This document shows positions 8,158-15,649 of a stretch of DNA of 64,000 nt, piece by piece. The stretch lies in contig NZ_JAGDZB010000002.1 in assembly GCF_049116215.1 (NCBI RefSeq), positions 186,001 to 250,000 of the forward strand. The letters run 5' to 3'. The first letter of the stretch is position 1; each line of letters begins with the position of its first letter. The position numbers were made by a program, and so were the translations under genes. A model generated the notes under the pieces. The model ran no database searches, had not been told where the DNA came from, and saw only the letters and a list, made by a program, of their open reading frames with translations. This DNA comes from Shimia sp049116215. Lineage in GTDB: Bacteria > Pseudomonadota > Alphaproteobacteria > Rhodobacterales > Rhodobacteraceae.

Positions 8158-10512
8158 TCAGTTCCCGATCAGATCCGGAAGGATCGTCACGATCGATGGC
8201 ACGTACCACAAGATCGCCAAACCAAGCACCTGAATGAGCACAAAGGGGATGATGCCTTTGTAAATGTGCCCGGTGGTCACCTCTTTTGGCGCCACCCCTC
8301 TTAGGTAGAAGAGTGCAAAGCCAAACGGCGGCGTCAGGAACGAGGTCTGCAGGTTCACTGCAATCATAATGGTCACCCACTTCGGATCAAAGGTACCGCC
8401 ATAGATGACCGGGCCGACAATCGGGATCACGATGTAGATGATCTCGAGGAAGTCGAGCACAAAGCCCATCACAAACAGCACCAGCATCACGATCAGGAAG
8501 ACTTTGAACTCGTTGTCAAACGACTTCAGGAAGCCCTGAATATAATGCTCTCCACCAAAGCTGATCACCACAAGGTTCAAGAGCTGCGAGCCGATCAGGA
8601 TGGTGAACACCATCGAGGTCACTTTTGCAGTTTCCCGAACAATCGGAGACAACACCTTGCCGCGGAACAACACCCAGCAGCCGTAAAGCAGACCAAACAT
8701 CGCAAACAGGTAGGTGCCTTTGGCCACAAAGAACGCAATCAGGTTCTCGGTGGAGACAACTTCCTGGTTGATCCGCAGGTCAAAGTTCACGCCCACAAGG
8801 ATCATGATGATCACCGCAAAGGTCGACCAGATGATGATCCCGCCAGAGCGGCCCTCATCGTGCAAGCGACGATACGCCGCCAGCATGATCGCCCCGCCCG
8901 CACCCAGCGCAGCCGCCGGCGTTGGGTTGGTGATACCGCCAAGGATCGAGCCCAGCACAGCAATGATCAGAACCAGCGGTGGGAACACCACACGCAGCAG
9001 TTCGTTTTTGCCCAGCAGACCTGCGCCGTAGCGCACACCATAAAGCGTCATCGCCAAAGGCACCGCTAGGAAGATCAATGTCCAACCCGGTGTGGTCACC
9101 GGCGTGATCAGGATCGCATCCACCGCCAGCGCCAGCACGATACCCGCGCCACCAATCAACAACGGACGGGTGTCCGCGCTTGGCGCAACGCCGCGTGCCG
9201 TGGTCAGGATCAGAGCCAGCAGCAGGTAGCCAATTGCCAGACCGGAGCCAATTGGGGCTGCCGCAGCAATTTTCTCGACACGCAGTTCGGCACGTTCCTC
9301 GACGGACAATGCCCGCGCTTCAGCAACACCACCGGCTTCGTCAATCTTGGTCTGCTCTTCAACCGCCTGATCCCAGGCAAGTTGACCATGCAGGTCGATC
9401 ATCGAAGCTTTACACTGCTCATCCACATTGGTGCGCAAGCTGGCTGTCTGACCCGCATCCGAGAAGCTGTCCACGGTCACGTCCTGAGAGCCAATCACGT
9501 TGACCTGTCCCAACAAGATCACCGCAGCAATCAAACCAGCCGGAACAACAACAAACCATGTCAAACCTTCGCCACGGGTGACCGCTTCACCGTTGGACGC
9601 GCCCATTTCCACCGCAGGGGCTTCTTTGGGGTTAAACATCGCGTAGCCAAAGGCATAGAGACCATAGAGCACTGCCAGCATGATGCCAGGGATCAGCGCC
9701 GCTTGGAACAACGTCCCAACGGAGACAACCGCTGGCTCACCCAAGAAGGTCAGCGCGTCGGAACACCCTGCCACCTGCGCACGGTTTTCCTGTGCCGCAG
9801 AGTAGAGGTCACCCGCCAGCGTGCCGAGAAGAACGATCACGATGGACGGCGGAATGATCTGACCCAGCGTCCCAGACGCCGCAATCACACCAGTAGCCAG
9901 CTTCGGGTTATACCCGTGCTTCAGCATGGTTGGCAGCGACAACAGACCCATGGTCACAACCGTAGCGCCCACAATACCGGTGGAGGCCGCCAGGAAGGCA
10001 CCCACAACCACAACCGACACCGCCAGACCGCCAGGTAGCGGGCCAAAGACGCGCGCCATAGTGGTCAGAAGGTCGTTTGCAATCTTGGAGCGTTCCAGCG
10101 TGATGCCCATCAGAACAAACATCACAACCGCCAGCAGCGTTTCGATGGACTGACCGGCAAGCACACGCTCGTTCATCCGGTTCACCACAAAGCTGATGTT
10201 GCGGTTCATTGCTTGTTCCCAGCCGCCCGGGAACACGGATTCTGCCACACGGGGCAAATCTGGGTATCGGAAGACCGAGATTGTATCCGACTTCACCCCT
10301 TGGGCAATCAGGTCGGCATACATGGTTGAGCTGGTGTCAATCGCTTGGTGAATCAGGATCCCGGCACTGTCGAGCGCCGCAATGATCCCGAAGGAGATAA
10401 CCCCTGCCCCACCAATGGCAAACGCCACAGGGAAACCGGAGAGAATGCCTCCAAAGAGGCAGAGAAAGACGATAATCAGGCCGATTTCGACCCCATCAAG
10501 TCCAAATAGCAT
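8158..10512 (-). CDS. dctM: TRAP transporter large permease (DctM), extended form
   Basis: The 784-residue large subunit of a TRAP transporter, an inner-membrane carrier that uses ion gradients to import a solute delivered by DctP. The N-terminal part (FPVAFAIGGAGVISFG, FLAASTGIVGATVVTMG, LGQIIPPSIVIVLLG) and the C-terminal part (FLEIIYIVIPIVGPVIYG, LQTSFLTPPFGFALFYLRG) are standard DctM. Between about residues 300 and 600 there is a long insertion with a soluble acidic stretch and extra membrane segments, making it some 350 residues longer than a usual DctM. It follows dctQ by 17 bp and dctP further upstream. Substrate is not readable here. Confidence 0.93.
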   Translation of the reverse strand: MLFGLDGVEIGLIIVFLCLFGGILSGFPVAFAIGGAGVISFGIIAALDSAGILIHQAIDTSSTMYADLIAQGVKSDTISVFRYPDLPRVAESVFPGGWEQAMNRNISFVVNRMNERVLAGQSIETLLAVVMFVLMGITLERSKIANDLLTTMARVFGPLPGGLAVSVVVVGAFLAASTGIVGATVVTMGLLSLPTMLKHGYNPKLATGVIAASGTLGQIIPPSIVIVLLGTLAGDLYSAAQENRAQVAGCSDALTFLGEPAVVSVGTLFQAALIPGIMLAVLYGLYAFGYAMFNPKEAPAVEMGASNGEAVTRGEGLTWFVVVPAGLIAAVILLGQVNVIGSQDVTVDSFSDAGQTASLRTNVDEQCKASMIDLHGQLAWDQAVEEQTKIDEAGGVAEARALSVEERAELRVEKIAAAAPIGSGLAIGYLLLALILTTARGVAPSADTRPLLIGGAGIVLALAVDAILITPVTTPGWTLIFLAVPLAMTLYGVRYGAGLLGKNELLRVVFPPLVLIIAVLGSILGGITNPTPAAALGAGGAIMLAAYRRLHDEGRSGGIIIWSTFAVIIMILVGVNFDLRINQEVVSTENLIAFFVAKGTYLFAMFGLLYGCWVLFRGKVLSPIVRETAKVTSMVFTILIGSQLLNLVVISFGGEHYIQGFLKSFDNEFKVFLIVMLVLFVMGFVLDFLEIIYIVIPIVGPVIYGGTFDPKWVTIMIAVNLQTSFLTPPFGFALFYLRGVAPKEVTTGHIYKGIIPFVLIQVLGLAILWYVPSIVTILPDLIGN

Positions 10513-10529
10513 TGGTTCTGCCCCTTAGA

Positions 10530-11444
10530 TCAGTGTGTGCCTTCATAGGCTTCTTCGCCCTCGCCCAGCGTGTCGCGGTCGAGGTATTTGCCAATGCTGC
10601 CGGCGCCTTCTTTGAACTCAAGGTAAGAGCGGTAGAAGAACGCAATGGCCTGCAAAAAAACCATGGCGGCAAAGCAAACAAGAAGCACTTTGAAGAGGAA
10701 GTACGCGTTAAAGCCGTTGGGTGAAAAGCCGATGGTTTCCACGTTCCATTTCAGGATACGGGCTTTTTTCATCAGGATCTCAACCTTGTCGGATGCGGAC
10801 ACTTTTGGGGTCACGAGGTGACGCCACATGAAGAACCAGCCGTACATCCAGGTCAGAACCGCAACAGGCATCATGAAGAAGATCGAGCCGAACATATCGA
10901 CCACCCGCTTGGCGCGGTGGCTGATCGCGGAGTATACAAGGTCCACACGCACGTGGCCGCCCTGCACAAAGGTGTAGGTCGCACACATGCAAACGATCAT
11001 GGCGTTATAAAGCTTCAGCTCTTCTGCCCACCAACTCACGTCATATGTCAGAAAATCCACGCCATAGATCAGCGAGATCTCGGCCACGGTGAAAATCCGC
11101 TGCATGAACACGATCACGATTTGCTGCAGCACCATCAACAGGCCTGCCCACGCAAAGAAACGGCCCACCGAATTGGCAAAACCTTCCAGAACGCGCACGC
11201 ATCCCCACATGAAATTGGGCCGCGCAATACCAACCGCCGTAACGATCAAGAATAGCGTGAACACCACAAAGAAAAACTCGACCGAGCCACCGTAGTACAC
11301 AAACCGCATCAGCGATTGTTTATCCTCGGTGGTCTCCAGGCCTCCCATCCAGCTCAGCCACAAGCCCGGATGTGTGAGTGCGTAGCCCGCATTCACAAAG
11401 GCTTGGCCGATGTTGGAAAAGAACCAGACCAGACCGTCCAGCAT
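10530..11444 (-). CDS. dctQ: TRAP transporter small permease (DctQ), extended form
   Basis: A 304-residue small permease subunit. Hydrophobic segments include EFFFVVFTLFLIVTAVGIA, FFAWAGLLMVLQQIVIVFMQ, the stretch FVQGGHVRVDLVYSAISHRA typical of DctQ, MMPVAVLTWMYGWFFMW, and a C-terminal segment FKVLLVCFAAMVFLQAIAFF. Usual DctQ proteins are about 160-180 residues; both ends are longer here, matching the enlarged DctM partner. Such large subunits occur in the branch sometimes called mannitol/chloroaromatic or 2-oxoacid TRAP systems. Cotranscribed with dctM. Confidence 0.9.
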   Translation of the reverse strand: MLDGLVWFFSNIGQAFVNAGYALTHPGLWLSWMGGLETTEDKQSLMRFVYYGGSVEFFFVVFTLFLIVTAVGIARPNFMWGCVRVLEGFANSVGRFFAWAGLLMVLQQIVIVFMQRIFTVAEISLIYGVDFLTYDVSWWAEELKLYNAMIVCMCATYTFVQGGHVRVDLVYSAISHRAKRVVDMFGSIFFMMPVAVLTWMYGWFFMWRHLVTPKVSASDKVEILMKKARILKWNVETIGFSPNGFNAYFLFKVLLVCFAAMVFLQAIAFFYRSYLEFKEGAGSIGKYLDRDTLGEGEEAYEGTH

Positions 11445-11513
11445 TGTCCCCTCATCCCCTTATTGTTTTTGGAATTTTGACAGTGCTGCGATCCGCGCCC
11501 TGTCCCTTTTTGC

Positions 11514-11543
11514 AAAAGGCCCCCCGGAGGTCACCGAGGGGCC
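11514..11543 (-). terminator. Hairpin between dctP and dctQ
   Basis: On the minus strand GGCCCCTCGG pairs with CCTCCGGGGGGCC around a short loop, followed by TTTTGC. It lies just after the dctP stop and before dctQ, so it probably causes partial termination, giving more binding protein than permease. Confidence 0.7.
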
Positions 11544-11566
11544 AATTTGCTTATCTTATCAAGGCC

Positions 11567-12649
11567 TTAGCCCATCACGCGGTCACGCTGAGCGCGGTAC
11601 ACGCCTTCGGACTTAACCAACCAACCGGAAGACGCTTTCATGCTTTCTTCCACGGAGGCACGGACTTTGGCGAAGATTTCGTCGTCCATGTACTCGTCCA
11701 GAGTGTCTTTTGCGGCTGCGCCCATTGCATCCCAAACGGTGTCTGGGAATTCCAGAACCTTCACACCACCGGCTTGCAGACGCTGAAGCGCTGCACCGTT
11801 GTTGTTCAGGAACTGAGCCAGGTTCCACTGGTGAGTGGCTGCGGCTGCGGTTTCGATGATTTTCTGGTTCGCAGCGGACAGACCGTCGAAAACTTCGCGG
11901 TTGGTTGCCAGAGTCAGAGCTGCACCTGGCTCGTGGAAGCCTGCGGTGTAGTAGAACTTGGTGATTTCCTGGAAACCGGCTTTTTCGTCAGCCCATGGGC
12001 CGATCCACTCGGTGCCGTCAATCGCGCCAGACGCCAGCGCCTGATACACTTCGGAACCTGGAAGGTTCTGAACGGATGCACCCATCTTGCCGAGCGCTTG
12101 ACCGCCCATGCCAGGCATACGGAACTTCAGACCTTGGAAGTCTTCAGGACCGGAGATCTCTTTGGAGAACCAGCCACCAGCCTGTGCACCGGTGTTACCC
12201 GCCAGGAAGGATTTCAGGCCGAAGATTTCGCCCAACTCGTCATGCAGAGCCATACCATCACCGTGGTGGTACCAGTTCATCATTTCTTGAGCGGTCATGC
12301 CGAATGGTGCTGCGGTGAAGTACTGATACGCAGGGTGCTGACCGGTGAAGTAGTAGTCAGCCGCGTGGTACATGTCAGCCTGACCAGCGGTCACGGCGTC
12401 AAATACTTCAAACGCGCCAACCAGCTCACCAGCTGCTTTGATTTCGACGGTCAGGTTGCCGTCGGACATGGCGTTGATGGTGTCAGCTGCGTGCTGAGCC
12501 GCGTCAAAAACACCTGCAAGGCCACGGCCCCAGGATGTTACCATTGTCAGTGTTTGTTTGCCGGTCGCATAGGCCGGTGCTGCCAGAGTGCTGGCTGCGG
12601 CTGCGGTGCCGCCGAGTGCAGACGTCTTTAGAAAAGAACGACGATCCAT
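11567..12649 (-). CDS. dctP: TRAP transporter solute-binding protein (DctP)
   Basis: A 360-residue periplasmic binding protein. The N-terminus MDRRSFLKTSALGG followed by a hydrophobic stretch and APAYA is a twin-arginine export signal, so it is exported folded. Inside, GNTGAQAGGWFSKEI, FRMPGMGGQALGKMGA and GTEWIGPWADEKAGF resemble the TakP branch of DctP proteins, which bind 2-oxoacids or lactate-type ligands; the ligand here is only an inference. The start has a strong GGGAGGAAG ribosome site. First gene of the dctPQM operon, divergent from a two-component system that probably controls it. Confidence 0.93.
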   Translation of the reverse strand: MDRRSFLKTSALGGTAAAASTLAAPAYATGKQTLTMVTSWGRGLAGVFDAAQHAADTINAMSDGNLTVEIKAAGELVGAFEVFDAVTAGQADMYHAADYYFTGQHPAYQYFTAAPFGMTAQEMMNWYHHGDGMALHDELGEIFGLKSFLAGNTGAQAGGWFSKEISGPEDFQGLKFRMPGMGGQALGKMGASVQNLPGSEVYQALASGAIDGTEWIGPWADEKAGFQEITKFYYTAGFHEPGAALTLATNREVFDGLSAANQKIIETAAAATHQWNLAQFLNNNGAALQRLQAGGVKVLEFPDTVWDAMGAAAKDTLDEYMDDEIFAKVRASVEESMKASSGWLVKSEGVYRAQRDRVMG

Positions 12650-12740
12650 GTAGGTCTTCCTCCCAGAATGTTGTTCAGCTCAGGTCTCCCTCCAGAGACT
12701 CCAAGCGGATCGTTGAAGTGCGGCGAGCCTAGCCTTGCCC

Positions 12741-12771
12741 CTACGTAGAGGAAATACCCACTACCGCGTAG
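12741..12771. promoter_or_regulatory. Palindromic sites upstream of dctP
   Basis: CTACGTAG (12741-12748, perfect palindrome) and CTACCGCGTAG (12761-12771), centres about 21 bp apart, that is two helical turns, some 90-120 bp upstream of dctP. Likely binding sites for the adjacent LuxR-type regulator. Further along, CGTTA-GCGA-TAACG (12834-12847) is another inverted repeat, nearer the histidine kinase gene. Confidence 0.45.
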
Positions 12772-12898
12772 AAACCGACCAAATGGCCAAAATTCCGGAC
12801 CAATTGAGAAGGTTAATTTTCCGTTCACGCATTCGTTAGCGATAACGGAAACGATTCTAGCCTATGATTCGCCTCCAAATTTCCGTAACGAATCGAAC

Positions 12899-14326
12899 AT
12901 GCGCCGCTATCTGCCCATCCCTCGCCTGTCCTACGGTCAAAAGCTGTTTCTGCTGGCAACCGTGCCTTTGCTTTTGGCGGTTGCAGGTATTTCTGTGCTG
13001 GTGGCCAATCAATCTCGCCAATTGGCCGAACGTGAAATCCGCGCCTTAGAAGCGCAGCTGATCGAAGCCAAAAAAGCGGAACTCAAAAACTACATCTCGA
13101 TTGCCCGCACTGCCTTCGTCAACATCTATGGCCGCGCCGCGCCGGATGACTACGAAGCCAAACTGGCGGTCACTCAAATCCTCTCCTCCATGCTCTATGG
13201 CCAAGACGGCTACTTCTTTGTGTTTGACTATGACGGCAACAACCTTGTCAGCCCACGTCAGACCTATCTGATTGGCAAAAACTGGCGCGGCCTCACCGAT
13301 CTCAACGGCACAGAGATCACCGACCCGCTGATTGAAACCGCCCGTTCCGGAGGCGGCTACCACAGCTTTGACTGGGCTAAACCCTCCAGCCGGGAAACCG
13401 CCCGCATGGTCACCTATGTGGTCGGCCTACAAGACTGGCAGTGGGTGGTGGGCACCGGCATCTTCATTGATGACGTGCTGGAAAGCGTCGCCGCCGCCCG
13501 TGCCGAGGTCGAAGAGCGCGTACAACGCACTTCCTTTTATATTCTGGTGATCACTGTCGCCTGCCTTACGCTTGTGTTCCTGTCCGGCTTTTTTATCACT
13601 GTTCGCGAACGCCGCCTCGCGGACGCCAAGCTCAAGGCCCTGACCCAACGGGTGTTTGACGCCCAAGAAGAAGAGCGCGGTCGCGTGGCCCGTGAATTGC
13701 ACGACGGCATCTCACAACTGCTCGTGGGCGTGCGCTACGCCCTCGACAGTGCCACCCGCCGCCTCAAAAACGGCGACGACCGCGGGTTGGACTCGCTGGA
13801 CAAAGGCGTGCAGCACCTCTCTGGCGCTATTCAGGAGGTGCGCCGCATCTCGCGCGACCTTCGCCCCGGCGTACTCGATGACCTTGGCCTTGGTCCGGCA
13901 CTCAAAGCCCTGACCGATGACTTCTCCACCCGCACCGGCATTGAAACGCACTTCAACACTGTTGTGTTCCGCAACCGTCTTGATCAGGATGCGAAGATTG
14001 CACTCTACCGGATTGCGCAAGAAGCCCTGACCAACATCGAACGTCACGCCGGTGCGACCACCGTCTCCATCGACGTGCGCGGCCACAAAAAAGGCGCCAC
14101 CCTACGGATTGCGGATAACGGCAAAGGCCTGCCGCAAGAGCGTGATCCGTCTGCCCGCGGTGGCCTTGGTCTGCGCAACATGCAGGAGCGTGTCGAACAA
14201 CTCGACGGCACCCTGCGCATATTCTCTTCTCGCTCCGGCACGGTGATTGTGGCAGAAGTCCCGCTAAGCCACATCCTGACGCCCGAAACCGAAGGCACCG
14301 ACAAGACCCGAAAGGCCAGCGCATGA
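12899..14326 (+). CDS. Cache-domain sensor histidine kinase (NarL-type)
   Basis: A 475-residue membrane kinase. A membrane helix (residues about 16-36) is followed by a periplasmic single-Cache sensor domain (YGQDGYFFVFDYDGNNL, GKNWRGLTDLNG, VGLQDWQWVVGTGIFIDDV), a second helix (about 213-236), then the HisKA_3 dimerisation domain with ERGRVARELHDGISQLL, where His268 is the phospho-acceptor. The C-terminal ATPase has NIERHAGA (N-box) and ADNGKGLP / GGLGLRNMQERV. Single-Cache domains bind small carboxylates, fitting control of the divergent TRAP operon. The ATG at 12899 has no good ribosome site. It overlaps the response regulator by ATGA. Confidence 0.9.
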   Translation: MRRYLPIPRLSYGQKLFLLATVPLLLAVAGISVLVANQSRQLAEREIRALEAQLIEAKKAELKNYISIARTAFVNIYGRAAPDDYEAKLAVTQILSSMLYGQDGYFFVFDYDGNNLVSPRQTYLIGKNWRGLTDLNGTEITDPLIETARSGGGYHSFDWAKPSSRETARMVTYVVGLQDWQWVVGTGIFIDDVLESVAAARAEVEERVQRTSFYILVITVACLTLVFLSGFFITVRERRLADAKLKALTQRVFDAQEEERGRVARELHDGISQLLVGVRYALDSATRRLKNGDDRGLDSLDKGVQHLSGAIQEVRRISRDLRPGVLDDLGLGPALKALTDDFSTRTGIETHFNTVVFRNRLDQDAKIALYRIAQEALTNIERHAGATTVSIDVRGHKKGATLRIADNGKGLPQERDPSARGGLGLRNMQERVEQLDGTLRIFSSRSGTVIVAEVPLSHILTPETEGTDKTRKASA

Positions 14327-14973
14327 GTTCAGACACAAACATCAAAGTGATGATTGTCGACGATCACCCAATGGTGGCCGAGGGGATCGAGTCCATTCTG
14401 GAAAGTTATGATGACATCACGGTTGTCGGCACGCTCTCCAATGGGCGAGAAGCGGTCGACCAGCTGCCAACCCTAAAGCCCGATGTGGTTCTGATGGATC
14501 TCAACATGCCAGAGATTGGCGGCCTCACCGCCACCGAAATGTTGCTGGAAATGCACCCCGATCTGCGCGTGTTGATCTTATCGATGCACGACAGCCCGGA
14601 ATACATCTCCACCGCCCTCAGCCATGGCGCCATGGGCTATGTGCTCAAGGACGTGCCCACTGACGAAATCAAAACCGCTATTGATGCGGTGATGAGCGGC
14701 AAAAAATACCTCTGCACCGGCGCCAAAGGCTCACTGGAACCGTCTGAAGACGGTGCACGCGAACCGCTCACCAGCCGCGAGCAAACCGTGCTCTTGCAAC
14801 TGGCGCAGGGCAAATCCAACAAAGAAGTCGCCAACGAGCTCAACATCTCGGTGCGCACCGTGGAAACCCACCGTAAAAACATCAAACGCAAGCTGGGGAT
14901 CTCGTCGACCGCCGGCCTCACCCGCTACGCCATGGAGCATGGTGTTTTGCAGGGCACAGGGGTTGGGCTTTAG
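14323..14973 (+). CDS. NarL/LuxR-family response regulator
   Basis: A 216-residue regulator. The receiver domain shows VMIVDDHPMVAEG and the phospho-acceptor Asp59 in VVLMDLNMPEIGG, then LILSMHDSPEY and the conserved Lys in GYVLKDVPTDEI. The C-terminal LuxR HTH runs from LTSREQTVLLQLAQGKSNKE to VRTVETHRKNIKRKLG. Start overlaps the kinase stop (ATGA), so the two are translationally coupled cognate partners. The palindromes upstream of dctP are the obvious candidate target. Confidence 0.92.
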   Translation: MSSDTNIKVMIVDDHPMVAEGIESILESYDDITVVGTLSNGREAVDQLPTLKPDVVLMDLNMPEIGGLTATEMLLEMHPDLRVLILSMHDSPEYISTALSHGAMGYVLKDVPTDEIKTAIDAVMSGKKYLCTGAKGSLEPSEDGAREPLTSREQTVLLQLAQGKSNKEVANELNISVRTVETHRKNIKRKLGISSTAGLTRYAMEHGVLQGTGVGL

Positions 14974-15347
14974 GCTGTAATCGCCTCCCCGAAAAACACC
15001 AGATTGCCGTCGTCATCGAGCACGTGAAACTCCCGTTGCCCATAGGGCTGGTCAAACGGCGCCCGCACGCGCCCTTTTGGCACGGCGCTCAACGCTTCCT
15101 GCATATCCGCAAACAGTGCATCGATCCCGGCGACATCGATGTAAAACGACATCTCCCGCCTGGCTAGGTCCTCACCCGCTTCCACCTCTATCAACCGCAC
15201 CGCCACGGCCTCACGCCGCAAAAACGCGTAGTTTTCGGCCGTAAATCCCTCGTCAAATCCCAGCACGTCGCAATAAAATGCGATTTGCCGCGCCAAAATG
15301 CTGCAGGGAACAAACGGGGTGATCTGATTCAAACTGGATTCACTCAT
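14970..15347 (-). CDS. VOC (glyoxalase/bleomycin-resistance fold) family protein
   Basis: A 125-residue protein with the paired beta-alpha-beta-beta-beta units of the vicinal-oxygen-chelate fold: ITPFVPCSILARQIAFYCDV at the start, and the second module ending PYGQREFHVLDDDGNLVFFGE. Conserved positions such as the late Glu-Phe-His and the terminal Phe-Phe-Gly are present. Members range from lyases and dioxygenases to resistance proteins; no substrate can be inferred. Ends tail to tail with the response regulator, overlapping by four bases. Confidence 0.75.
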   Translation of the reverse strand: MSESSLNQITPFVPCSILARQIAFYCDVLGFDEGFTAENYAFLRREAVAVRLIEVEAGEDLARREMSFYIDVAGIDALFADMQEALSAVPKGRVRAPFDQPYGQREFHVLDDDGNLVFFGEAITA

Positions 15348-15439
15348 AATATTTCCTCAAATTTCACAAGACCCCAAGTCTCACGCAACAAATGAAAAGA
15401 ATTTACACCCGAAACGGTGCCTTTCTGTAGTTTTCGCGG

Positions 15440-15468
15440 TTGACGCCGCGATGCAGCAGCCATAAGGT
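15440..15468 (+). promoter_or_regulatory. Candidate sigma-70 promoter of the ilv operon
   Basis: TTGACG (15440-15445), a 17-bp spacer, then TAAGGT (15463-15468). Transcription would start near 15475, about 37 bases before the leader peptide. Confidence 0.55.
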
Positions 15469-15511
15469 CCGATCCGAACACATTAAGTCACCCCACTTGA
15501 GGACAAAAACG

Positions 15512-15559
15512 ATGCCAAGGCTAGTCGTCATTGTCGGAATAAGGCGCATGGGCCGGTAA
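15512..15559 (+). CDS. ilv leader peptide (attenuation)
   Basis: A 15-residue reading frame, MPRLVVIVGIRRMGR, beginning at ATG 15512 behind TGAGGA at eight-base spacing. Six of residues 4-10 are Leu, Val or Ile, the end products of the pathway encoded downstream. The stop codon TAA at 15557 lies just past the 5' arm of the antiterminator hairpin. This is the classic arrangement in which ribosome stalling on branched-chain codons senses charged tRNA. I am confident because peptide content, ribosome site, antiterminator and terminator all fit. Confidence 0.85.
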   Translation: MPRLVVIVGIRRMGR

Positions 15560-15612
15560 CGGACACCATAACGGTACCCCATGCGCCCTCGCTTACAAGC
15601 GGGGGCTTTTTT
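15543..15612 (+). promoter_or_regulatory. Transcription attenuator of the acetolactate synthase operon
   Basis: Antiterminator arms GGCGCATGGG (15543-15552) and CCCATGCGCC (15578-15587) are perfectly complementary over 10 bp. The terminator stem GCCCTCGC / GCGGGGGC (15585-15592 / 15599-15606) is followed by six T. The two structures share bases 15585-15587 and so compete. A ribosome reaching the leader stop at 15557-15559 covers the antiterminator 5' arm and lets the terminator form; a ribosome stalled at Leu, Val or Ile codons leaves the antiterminator free. Confidence 0.85.
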
Positions 15613-15649
15613 GTGTGAGCTAGTAATGTCGTCGGTAACGGAGAGAATG

